NCBI GenBank assembly: GCA_036785705.1
Contig: JAWUZG010000056.1
Coordinates: forward strand, 9,673,001 to 9,737,000
Length of the DNA: 64,000 bases
Source of the DNA: Acanthornis magna
Lineage: Eukaryota; Chordata; Aves; Passeriformes; Acanthizidae
Reading direction: 5' to 3'
The notes beneath the pieces were generated by a model. The model saw only the letters and a list, made by a program, of their open reading frames with translations, was not told the origin of the DNA and searched no databases. Made by a program: the position numbers and the translations under genes. Position 1 is the stretch's first letter. The number at the start of each line of letters is the position of its first letter. Positions 1 through 10,099 of the stretch are shown one piece after another.

Positions 1-3000
1 AACTGAGTGTGATTGAAGTGTTCCCAATTTCAGTCGGGCTGACAGTCTTATGCAGGGTCTGCACTTTTCATTTGTTAGTGCTTTATGCTAATACAAGAGG
101 AAATTCCAGTGTAGACATGGTGAAGGAGAGGTTCTTTATGTACTTCCAGGGCTCTAGTCCTAAAGCTTTGTGTTTTAAAACTTAATAAGGTTCAACAATT
201 CAGCATTAAATGACAGAATGACTGACTCTATTTTCTATGCTGCATATTTTATATCAAGTAATACTGCTTCTAAACCTGGAGCACTGTAGATGCTTCCAAG
301 TGAGTCTGAGCTGTTATGATCTGGTAAAAAAAAAGTTGGCTTCTCAGCAGATTGTCCTAGATGAATATCTTGCTCTTTCATATAAAATTCTGAGTAATAA
401 TTGCTTATTCTGACAAAGGAGAAACCAGACAGGTGATATGCACAGCCACTCTGTCACAGGTCTGAAGATGGCTTTCATTCTGCAGTTTACCCAATGGCTA
501 TATATAAATTAAAAATCACCTGAAATGGAATGAATGCCTTGTTTTTTGTTGCAGTGCCTTTTGCCATGGGTGTTTCTGATAGTCTCAATAGAGACATCAT
601 TGATAAAATATTTAAGAAAATGTGTCTTGAATGTGAAGGAATTGAGCAATGGCAAAGCCACTCCTACAAAAAAAGTGAAGGATAATAGATATTTACTAAT
701 CACTTACTGGGTGCTGAGAAACAGCACAGGGAAACAAACAGTAGTCAGTTGTGCCCTTCAGTGAGACCAGAAGGGTTTGAGTCATGGCTCTGCAAGGAGT
801 GCTTTGAAATGAAGCCTCAGAGCTATTCACAAGCTTCAACACAAATAATCTCTCTGCTGATGTGTGACATCATGCCTCCAAGGTACAGGGGTCCCAGGGG
901 TGCTGTTAAATCATAGCAGGATGAACTGCAGTTCCTCCTGACATGATGTTTGGATGCAGAAAACAAGCTTTTAAATTGCTGCCATGTCCCTGTGCAGCCT
1001 TACTGCTGGTTCAGAACAAAGGCGATGTCCAGGTGTTCCAGCTGCTTTTGGTTCTGCTGAAGCATTGGCTCTGTGAGCAAAGGAGGCTTAACTCCTCTGA
1101 ATGCTTTCTCCTGGTGCCTGCTTTGAGTGTTACTAGGGCAAAGTGTCTCATGTTTTCCTTTATTCCCCTTGTTTAACATCTTTAAGACTCTCCTCCCACA
1201 CTTCCCCTGCAAACCTCAGTGGACTTAGCTCTGCAAGGCCTGTGAAGCAATGGCATCATGCCATCCTTTTCAGCAAGCAAGGCAGCTGAGGAGGAAAGGC
1301 CAGAGGGCCCAGAGCCACTAAGCAAAATGGCTTTGAGGCTTCTAAACATCTTTGAAGTCCTGAACATTCAAGCTCTGCCTGTGGTTTAACACTAAGTGTT
1401 AGGCCAGGAAACAGTCTTCTGGTCTTCTCATGTTCCACTTTTCCCCCTCCCTTCCAGCTTCTCTGCTGCCATTTTATTTCTTATCTCATTTGCTAGGAGT
1501 CTTTGCCTTAACTTCCACTGGCAGAACATCTCCCTCAAACACACAGCTGTAATGCTGGGCCTAAACCTTGCCTTTCAAACTGATTCTCACTGCTTACCAC
1601 ACCGTTTACCACAAGAAAATCTTTTTCTTTCTAGCTCAGGTTAAAGTAGGCCTGGTAAAATATCCTATAATTGCTGAAAGCCTTACACTGGAATCCACAG
1701 GCAGGAGGAGAATACAGACACAGTTAACTGAAACAGCTTGTGAGCACTGCATTGCTGCTGGGGCAGTGGGAATATGTGTGCAGGGTCTTTGGTACTGTAC
1801 TCCCACACGCAGAGAGAAGTTCAGGAGTGTTCCCAGGCACCTCTGCCTCTGAGGCTGTGTTAGCAAGCGCAAGCAGCTGGGGACACTTGTTGGAATTTGA
1901 ATCTGCCTTTTCTTGGTTTGCTTGCTCCCCCCTTCGAGTGGCAAGAGTCATTGCTAGAGCTAAAACTCTTCTTAGTTCAGCCCATGGTAATTAACAGAAA
2001 TTACTTCATCCTTTTATCACATAGGTACTGAAATAGCACACCAATGCATGCAATTTTCAAGAGGAAGTGAGAAAGGTGATTCCTGTTTTTGAAACAAAAG
2101 AAGGAATTTAGCCAGTGTGTAATTATTCATGTGAGAAGTTGGTCCTGTCTGTATTTAATATTCCAGAGTGGTATTTGATGTAAATCCTTCCCCAGAGTTC
2201 ATTACATTAGCTCTTAGCTCAACCTGAGCATGCCGAGTGCCAAGTTCAGCATGCAGCATGTTTTATAACCAAGGAGAATGACGTCAACCTGGTGATCCTG
2301 CAGCTCCCCAGCTCGGGGGAGGAGGTATGGCTTTGTCTTCAGCCTAAAGATGAAATGAAATACGTTTGATAAGATTTTCTTGGTATTTGCAGTGTAAAAT
2401 GTGTGAGGAATATTGTTTTGTACCTCTAGCAAGAACTGTCCCTTTTTGCCTAAAAAAAAAAAAAAAAAAATTAAAATGTTACTTTTTTTGTAATATTATT
2501 CTATGCAGAAAATGAAATTTTTCCTTTAGGATCCCCAAGCTTTATGAGCAGATGCACAGAGCCCTTCCCAGGTGGGTGAAATGAGCTGCAGGGAAGCACA
2601 GGGGCTTGTGGCACCCACCCCACAGCAAACCCTGGCCTAGTCCTGGGGCTGCCCAGCTGCTGCCGAGGGCTCTGGGCACGGATTCTGCTCACTGTCAGAA
2701 AATGGGAGCAGAAATGTAGAAAGCAGGTGCTTTCATAAGGGTTTGTCTCTGGTGCTTTTCAGAGATACTGGTCAGAGCTCCAGAGATGCCAGAGCTCCAT
2801 CCTCCCACCCCACTGTGTCCCGAGCCTGAAGAGAGTCCCAGGAGAGCCCAATGCCAGTGCCAGGCGCACACGGAGTGCCAGCACTGTCCCCACGCTGTCC
2901 CCACGCTGTCCCCGCGCTGGGTGGTACCCATGGCTTCAGACACTGCTGCTGTAGGTAAGGCAGACTGCAAGGGTGCAGAGGGAATGGGAGTGCTCAGAAC

Positions 3001-4430
3001 AGGCAAGGCACCCTCCAGGACTGGGCTGGGAACGGCACACTTAACATCAGACACGGCTTTTGGGGTTAATCAGGGAGAAAGACTCCAATTGCATGAGCAC
3101 AGACAGTTTTCAAGATATTGTGAAAGAAAGAGTGAAGTATTCCTCACCTTACAACCAAGCCTCTCCCAGCCCCTTGAAATCCATGTTGGCAGACTCAGTG
3201 CCAATGTGCTGTCCCCTGTTATGACAGATGTCTGACAAGCCAAGGTCAAAAAGCACAAAGTTTTAGCTGCTCTGTCATGCCAGGAACAAAAAACAAAAAC
3301 AAAAACCCAACCAATCAATCAACCAAAAACCACACAGAAACATTAACAACAAACCTCCCCCCCACCCCAAACTCTTGTTTTAAAATAAGCTGTTTTAAAT
3401 AAACAAGTGTTCTTTGAACCACAGCAGAGTACATACCTAACAATGTTTGTTAAGTAAATATCAGTGACATGTTTAAGTCTGGCTCATTAGGTATTAGCAA
3501 AGTGGTATTTGTGTTGCTTTTGTTGTAACAAGAGTCAACGGTGTTTCTAAAAGGTGGTCTGAAAAAAGGAACTTTGAATTTGGGTTTTTATTTCTCCTAT
3601 CTGCTTACCAGTAGCCCCACTTTGGCATTTAAAAGTCCTTCCCAGTGCACTGATTTTGGTGAGGTTATACTTCTATTGGCTTCGTTCTGTTCATAATCTG
3701 TCTCATGGGTGTTACTGCTTACCCACGGATCCACTCCTTAGATAATTTTGGCTTTCAGAAGGAAATCTGTCCTAAGTCTGGTTGCAAATACATGGTCACA
3801 TTATTGTAGTCTGTACCTGCAATGCCACAGTGCTGTGGCTGAGCAAAGTTCACACCTACTCCCACCTCTTCTACTCAGATGCACCCTGAGCTTAGATTTT
3901 CTTCAGTGTGGCACTTGTGCTTCAAGCAGAGAGCCCCACATGGTCCTGCTCTCAGTGCTTTGCCACTGAGCTGAGCCAGTCATGAGATACTTGCAATGTG
4001 CAAAACTCCACAGAAGGACTGAGACAGCACCACACAGCCAAAAAGCCAATGGCTGCTTTTCCATGTGCAGCAAAAGAAAAAAAAAGTAACATCAATTTCT
4101 AATTTAAACAGCTGTTTATATAGGTATTTGTATTTTTTTTTGTCTATCCTTTGACCTTTTGGTTTAACTCTTTTAAGAGCCAGATATGTACTCTAGGATT
4201 CGTGAGCAGAGGAATGCAAAGCAAGAGAACAGGTTGGAAGAATTATGATGCTGAATATGGAACTCTCCACCAGAAACAAAAGCTTTTTTTGGGTTGGACA
4301 GCCTGTGAGGAAGTCAGACTGATTCGTAAGTGTCCTTTCCAATATGTCAATATGAGCCATCTCTTTGGGCGTGCTCAGAAATTTTGGAATTAATAAATCC
4401 TCACTATAAACTACATTCTTACATGTATAG
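1..4430. other. Intergenic region, no gene recognised
   Basis: Open reading frames here are short, lack homology I recognise and are not joined by convincing splice sites. Visible features are a run of 19 A at 2452-2470, three near-identical 11-bp units built on CCACGCTGTCC around 2888-2916, and an A/C-rich low-complexity stretch at about 3290-3370. In human, AP3B2 lies on this side of the locus. I see none of its exons, so the gene is probably further left. Confidence 0.6.
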
Positions 4431-4441
4431 GAAGCAAAATG

Positions 4442-4522
4442 TTTATTTCATCAAGCATTTTATTACACAGACCATGAAATATATCTGACTCTAACTGCAC
4501 AGGCACAATACATAGCTTTATT
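4442..4522 (-). terminator. Cluster of three minus-strand poly(A) signals
   Basis: Read on the minus strand, AATAAA occurs at 4442-4447, 4459-4464 and 4517-4522, three copies within 81 bases. This could be the 3' end of a short transcript running leftwards from the CpG island at about 5.2 kb. No coding potential or splice structure supports a protein gene, so a divergent non-coding RNA is the most that can be proposed. Confidence 0.3.
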
Positions 4523-5179
4523 ACAGCAGCCTGGCTGCATCTTTCATGTCAGCACAGGGGCACAAGGCAGGGTGGCCCCAGGCATTGCCTGATGATGCAC
4601 TTTCCAACACCAGAGACGGAATGTAAAGGAATTTTGTTTAGAGATTGAGAGAAAACTTGCGTGTATTCAACTGGCTGCTCAATACCTCCAAGGAAAGGGA
4701 GTTAACACGCTGCTTTTGGCTCAGCCCGGCCTGGATGAAGGTGCCCGTGCAGGTGGGTTTGGGCGCTGTGGAACATCCATCCCAGAGGTAAGAAATAGCA
4801 CTTTGTCCGCCCCAGCCCTGCCGCAGGAGAGCCAGCAGTTGCTGAGGTGGTGCCTCTCCCCCAGGGCTGTGTTATTGTCGTGCTGCAGTCTGCAGGGCCC
4901 AGCACACGTTATGGAAGGAATGGAGATGGACAAGTGCAGCAGGTGCCGCGCGGGATGAGGCTGCTGGAGGCAACAAGTAGCGCCGTGTGGGTTGGGCAGC
5001 AGTGGAGAAGCCGCTCCATGGCGCAGCCGAGGGCAGGTAGTGCTCGAGCGGGTGCCGAGCGTGGGGAGCTTGCCTTGGTCAGTGATGCCTCGGGAAAAGG
5101 CTGCGCTAGTGAGGCCAGGGCTGCGGGCACAGAACTCCCACCCGGGCGGAACTTGGAGCGGTCCCTCCCCGCCCCCGAG

Positions 5180-5650
5180 GCGCTGCCCGTCACACGGAGG
5201 GAGGGAGGGACGGAGGGCAGGCGGTGCCCGCCCTCTCCCCGCCCCGTCAGGGCGCACCGGCCCCGCCCGAGCCCGAGCCCGAGCCCCGCCCGCCGCTCCG
5301 GCGGGAATGGCCGCTGCGGGAAATGGCGGCGCCACGAGGTGAGGCGGGGGGAGCCTGTGGCGGCGGGGAGCGGTCCCGCTGCTCCCGCGGAGGGCTGGCA
5401 GCGGCGGAGCGGCGGAGCTCGGGCACGGCATCCCGCGCTCGCTCGCACACGGCCGGGCCCCGCGGGGCCGGAGCGGGCCCCGTGCGGCGGCGCCTCGGCC
5501 CGGCCTGCCCGCGGCTGTGCCGTGACCCGCGTGGCCCTTGCCGGAGCGGCCATCGCCGGCCCGGGGCCCGTGGGGAGGCGCTCCCGCCCGCGGCGCTGTG
5601 CCCGGGGCCCAGGTGAGCGGTGCCCGCCGGGCCCCGCTGCCGCCCGCGGA
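5180..5650. promoter_or_regulatory. CpG island, probable promoter of the SNHG21-like host gene
   Basis: The block is very rich in G, C and CpG, with several GC-box-like runs and three tandem GAGCCC units at 5269-5286. A YY1-type element, AAATGGCGGC, sits at 5321-5330 in plus orientation; such elements usually lie just downstream of start sites. Two good plus-strand donors follow: G|GTGAGG after 5338 and CAG|GTGAGC after 5612. These fit a first non-coding exon of the gene that carries SCARNA15 in its intron. Long open frames through this block on both strands are explained by the lack of stop codons in GC-rich DNA. Confidence 0.7.
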
Positions 5651-6271
5651 GGGGTGCCCGTGGGCTTGGTTTTGGGAGGTAGCCCGGGACCCGCTGCTGC
5701 AGCCTTTCTGCGGGTGTTTAGGCCACGGCTTTGCGTTCGGAGAATCCTGCCTTTATTCCGCTCCGGCTGTGGGATGAGCACCCTTTTGGCCGAGAGTGCG
5801 CCCCTTACAGCCATTTTATGAAGCAGTTCAGGTTTCAGTATCGCTTACATCAGAGCAAGTGAAGCTTAAAAAATAAGCCTGTTTGGAAAAGGTTTAAGTA
5901 AGGTGGGCTAGGGCAGCTGAGTGCTAGCGTATACTGGCAGCTGAACACACCATCATAAACGCAGTGGAGAGAAAATTCAACAAAAAGGCAGTGTTGTGTC
6001 TTGGACTGGCCCCGGACTGCAGTAGAGTCCGAGTGCTGAGCTGAACAGGAAGCAAAGCTTCACCTTTGTGTGGTCATGGCTGCTTTGCTGTGCCCTGCTA
6101 ATGAGTGATACTGGTTACTGTTGGGAAACAGAGGTGGGTAGTGAAAAGATTCAACTGAGTTTGAACACAGGAATAGGGAATTGCGTTCCTGGCTGAGTGG
6201 TTAGGCTCTCCAGTCTGCTAGGAGAGCTCAGTCTATACTGAGATTTCTCAGGAGTTTCCTGTGGAGATTCA

Positions 6272-6407
6272 TCTGGAGGACTAAGAAAGTGGAGCCAGTG
6301 GTATTATATTGACTCCACTGATACTATCCTCCTAAATTAAGCAAGTGGTGGACGAACAAGGCCTGCCTGTGAGACAAAGTCAGGACCTACTTCATCTACC
6401 TACAATG
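6272..6407 (+). ncRNA. SCARNA15: H/ACA small Cajal body RNA, SCARNA15 (ACA45)
   Basis: The sequence folds as hairpin-H-hairpin-ACA. The 5' hairpin has lower stem GGAGGA 6275-6280 with TCCTCC 6327-6332, and upper stem GTGGAG 6289-6294 with CTCCAC 6313-6318. These enclose a symmetrical 8+8 pocket (6281-6288 and 6319-6326). Box H is AAATTA, 6334-6339. In the 3' hairpin, GGTGGACGA pairs with TCATCTACC (one mismatch, one G-U), and an upper stem AGGCCTG pairs with CAGG(A)CCT. Box ACA is 6402-6404, three bases from the end. A CAB-type TGAG (6370-6373) lies in the 3' loop, which sends such RNAs to Cajal bodies. The 3' arm closely matches my memory of human ACA45, and the position next to FSD2 agrees. 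Both pockets can pair with U2 snRNA around the branch-site recognition sequence, so its job is probably U2 pseudouridylation. The exact 5' end is approximate. Confidence 0.88.
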
Positions 6408-7623
6408 TTTTAATGGCAGTGAGAGGAAGCGAGTTAAAAGTTCTGTGTTTCTGTAGTAAAAGGTTGGGTGTGTTTGTTTTGAATCTACATTAAACTGTAT
6501 TTCAGAGGTATTGCGTTGGCTCTTGTATTTGTGCTTTTGACATGTCTTGCCTGTGTGTTTTGGCTCACAGGCCCTTGGGTCCCTTTGTTCCTGGCTCCAG
6601 CACTGGGTGACGAGGAGCACATGCCTTGACAATTACGGTAACCAGTTTGGAAACTGTTCTCAGTCATAAAAACCTGTGTGAAACCGGTGTGGCCTTCTGA
6701 AAGGGCTTCACGTGAGGCCCTCCAGTGGCAGCAATGTGTATTTGAAATCACAGGGAATTGGGAAAGGGGATCCTCTGCCCCCCCTGAAGGGGTTTGGGCA
6801 GCCCTGGCAAAGTCCATAGTTAGCTGCTGGGGGAGGCATGGTTGGGGTGTCCTGTCCTTTGGCAGTTCCTGATGCTGCAAGCTCTGCAGGGATGCATGGA
6901 TCGCTGCTGCACATTGGGGCAGCCTGTGGGCATCAGCTGGCCAAAAGCAGAGCTTTAGGCATGAGCTCCTGTCCTTCGCAGAGGATAGATTTTGCTGTGT
7001 GCCAGTAAATGCACATAAGGGAAAGGAACAGGAAAAAAAAGACCCAACAGGTACCTGGAAAAATGCATCTTGCAGCACTTAATGTTAGAGACAACTCTTT
7101 TAACTGACTGTTGCCCTTCCATATGATGTAGTTCAGCCAGAGTTCCTGTAGACAGGCTAGAGGGAAGAACTGTTTTTGCCTCATTTGAGATACTTTTCAA
7201 TCTGTGATTTCACTCAATATCTCATCTGAGATACTGAGAAAAGTAGATCTCAGATCAACATCTTAACACAGTTCTCCAGGTTGAATGCTATACCCAGAAT
7301 TCCAATAAACTGAATACACTTGTTGCTACGCAGGGATACAGGGTTGATGTGAATTTACAGTTTAGTAGACCTGCGGTGGAAGCGGTAGCCGCCCTGTAAA
7401 GGATTTGTATAGAGGTTGTTCAGAGCAACATTTTAAGAAACCAAGTTGTTAAGTTTCCTTTGCTGTATAAATATTTAAGTGATGGGGTTGGGATTCCTGA
7501 GGGATGAGAAGCTTGGGTTAGTGCCAAGAGGGGAAGCTTTTATTAAACAGAAATATACAAACTCATTTTCCTTGCTGTTTTTAATCTAGAGGCCAATTAT
7601 TGCTTATTTGTTCTTTTTTTCAG

Positions 7624-8822
7624 GTAGTTCTGTCGCTGCCTTAGCTGTCCTGTACCATGCCTGGTGATGACCATGGGGTCATTCTTCTGAGCAGGCTGCT
7701 CTGTACTCAGCCACCCAGCCTGGATTCTCCAGTAGATACATCAAGCTGGCAACATGACAACAGAGCTGTTTGGTACCTGAGGAGTCCCACTGCAAGTGTG
7801 TCTGAGCACCTCACATTTGGCTCAGAAAATCTGCCCTTGCACAGTCCAGGGAGAGGGTTGCGAAGTCCTGGGGACTCCCAGTTCAGTTCACTAGCTGGAA
7901 AGTATTTTGCCAGGTGACAGCTATGGTTTAAGCACTTGAGGTGAAAGCTGGTGGTGGGGAGTAGAATTGTGGGTTCACCAGCAGCCTTTCTGCATTAAAG
8001 GCTCTGCTTGGAGGTTCAGATGTCCTCATACCTCTGCTCTGCTACCTGTGTGTTGCACTCTTTCAGCTATTTCCTTGAAAATAAGAGTGGGGCTCTCAGC
8101 TTTTGGCTGATAGGGGTAAAACATGTTCCAGTGGGTAGAAGTTGGACCCAGAGTCAAGGAGTTCATTTCTAAGGAAAGAAGGGTGCTTTCTCACCACTTC
8201 AGTCCCCTGCACAGGGGCTGTACCCTAGAGCTGCTGTTCTCTGCGATGGCTGTGCCAGTGTCCGCAGGGTGCACATGGCCACCTCCTGCCCTCTGCACTG
8301 GCAGTGGTTGCTGGCTGAGTCACCTGTTCCTGGTGGACACAAGTTGCTCTGCTCACTGGCAGACATAGCAACTGAAAGTCTCTGGCCTGCTTACAGGAGG
8401 TCTGACAAAGTGGCCATAAACCCTTTCTGTCGTGGAAATCTCTTAATTCCTGGTAGGCTAAGAAATGACCCTGTGCTGGTATAGCTCAGTGTTGCTAAGC
8501 CCATTTTCTTTTGAGGCTTGTGAAGCAGATAACCAAGAGCAGATGGTACTAATCACTGCTGTAGTGACATATTCAGCTCCTCTTTTTGTGGTTTCTAAAG
8601 CCCTGTTTTGGCAAGACATTTTTAAAGCTATTTGAGGAAGAACAGACAAGCGTTTGACACACAGTTCTATGTAAAATCTTTAGTTTTGCCAATGGCGTTT
8701 ATTTGTGGAAACCCTGTGTATTGTAGAGGCCCCTGCCTGTTCCTGGCTATTCCCTAGAATGGAAACTTGAACCAGTGATTTTTGTAATGAATGTGCAATA
8801 AATCTGAGGAAAAGTTTCTCTG
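7624..8822 (+). ncRNA. SNHG21: Probable terminal exon of the SNHG21-like host
   Basis: The exon opens after a polypyrimidine tract and CAG at 7621-7623 and is closed by AATAAA at 8797-8802, with cleavage expected roughly 15-25 bases later. An 86-codon frame starting at 7657 lies inside it, but it shows no domain and I treat it as chance. The exon ends about 600 bases from the probable 3' end of the convergent FSD2 transcript. Confidence 0.4.
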
Positions 8823-8824
8823 TT

Positions 8825-9420
8825 AATGACTCTTGATTGAGTTCAGGTTGTTTTCACATACACGGATGAGGCTGTTTCGAGCTGGCCAAGCCTGCTTGAC
8901 AGGCAGGGCCTGTCTTGGTTGGTGTCTGGGAACGAAACCCAAACAAGGACATCTCAGCTGTGTGCTGGGCCAGAGTCCTTCCAGCCCCACTGGACACCCA
9001 AAGCTTCAAGGGAACAACATTGGGGTGGAATTTTTCAGTGCTGAGGGGGAGAGCTGATTTGTGAGTGTGGACGGAGGATACACCCAAGTGGAGGTGAGCA
9101 TAGGTAAAAAGAAGCAGCTGAAAATGTTGCTTTAGGTTTCTCTATAAGAGCAATCAAGCACTGCAAAAAGCCTCTATTTTTTTTTCCCTGGATGAATGAA
9201 TGAGAAGCATGGGCATTCTGTAAAACTGGTTTATATTTGAGACTGTAGTGCAAGTTTGGGTATTCCAGAAAGCCTCTCTGGGTGTGTAGACACTTAACAG
9301 TTCACACACAGGGGAGGTGTATTTGCTTATCTTGTGTCACAGCCTTCATGTAGCAACAAGAACACTTGATTGTGAGATCAGCTTCATGGTTGTTTTCAGC
9401 TCCAGCAGCTGCACAGTGAT
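8825..9420. other. Convergent intergenic gap between SNHG21-like gene and FSD2
   Basis: No gene is recognised. The stretch separates two facing transcript ends. A further minus-strand AATAAA at 8698-8703 lies just left of it, so FSD2 transcripts could read further and overlap the non-coding gene. Confidence 0.4.
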
Positions 9421-9424
9421 TATG

Positions 9425-9846
9425 CCTTTTGCTATTTTTGTTTTTATTTGAGTTTTTAGCTCTCTGAGTAGAGTCAGGAATAGAATCAATGATTGCTTTG
9501 GAGCTGGGGAGTTCCCTAGGCTTCAGGTGGGTGTTGGGGGAACCTGTGATCCAGCTGCTGCTGCTGCATGGTGACAGTGTCACCTCTGAGAAGGATGGTA
9601 ACCATTTCTAACTGGAGAATTCTGGGATGCTGATGGCTCTTGTGACCATAGTGGCTTTTTGCCAAGATCCCAAGAGGATGTAAATTCCTAAGGGCTCAGG
9701 CCTGGCAGCTGGTTTGGGTCAGGGTTGCTTTGCTCTTGCTATTGGGAAACAGCTGGTTTATAGGGCGTGTGATGGAGCAGCTAATGCTGAAAGAGGGCAT
9801 TGCTCAGTGCAAGTTCCATGTAGGTGTGGTATCTGCAGAACACAGG
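9425..9846 (-). other. FSD2: Probable FSD2 3' UTR
   Basis: Non-coding sequence follows the FSD2 stop codon at 9847-9849. The first good minus-strand poly(A) signal is AATAAA at 9443-9448, so the UTR is probably about 420 bases. The end is inferred from this signal only. Confidence 0.5.
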
Positions 9847-10099
9847 CTATGGGAGGGCAGTCCATGGGGGTGTTGTGATTCCAGTACGTATCCTTAAGAT
9901 GCCGGGTGTTTCCAGTGCAAAGCAGGGGTGTACATAATGCTGGAAGTGTGAGTTGAACGTGTGAAGGTGCTGGGCAATATCTGCATTGAAAAATGACAGT
10001 CTGCAGTTCTCATAGTCCAGCAAGATGCCAATCCTTCGGGGGGGAACAGTAATTCTGATGTCAGGTGTCATCCCGCTGTGCAGGAATTCGTACTTGTGC
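9847..10099 (-). CDS. FSD2: FSD2 last coding exon (SPRY C-terminus)
   Basis: It encodes the final 84 residues, [20 protein letters not shown] then [18 protein letters not shown], and ends with stop TAG at 9847-9849. Acceptor CTTGCCTTCAG before 10099. The last dozen residues differ from mammals, which is usual at this end. Confidence 0.95.

Larger units (their letters stand above)
5300..8822 (+). ncRNA. SNHG21: Probable scaRNA host lncRNA, SNHG21-like
   Basis: This model is an inference from several signals. A CpG-island start at about 5.3 kb has donors after 5338 or 5612. An H/ACA scaRNA lies in the following intron (6272-6407). A strong acceptor (T-rich tract ending CAG at 7621-7623) opens a terminal exon at 7624. 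A poly(A) signal AATAAA at 8797-8802 is followed by T/G-rich sequence. Human SNHG21 is the host of SCARNA15 and lies just beyond the 3' end of FSD2, as here. Host genes of this class are transcribed to release the intronic RNA, and the spliced product usually has no conserved frame; I see none. The start, the choice of donor and the number of exons are uncertain. Confidence 0.55.

Noticed and set aside
4721..5821. Overlapping 236-, 301- and 324-codon open frames on both strands
   Set aside because: They fill the CpG island in several frames at once, are made of A, R, G and P, and show no domain. This is the usual effect of few stop codons in GC-rich DNA.
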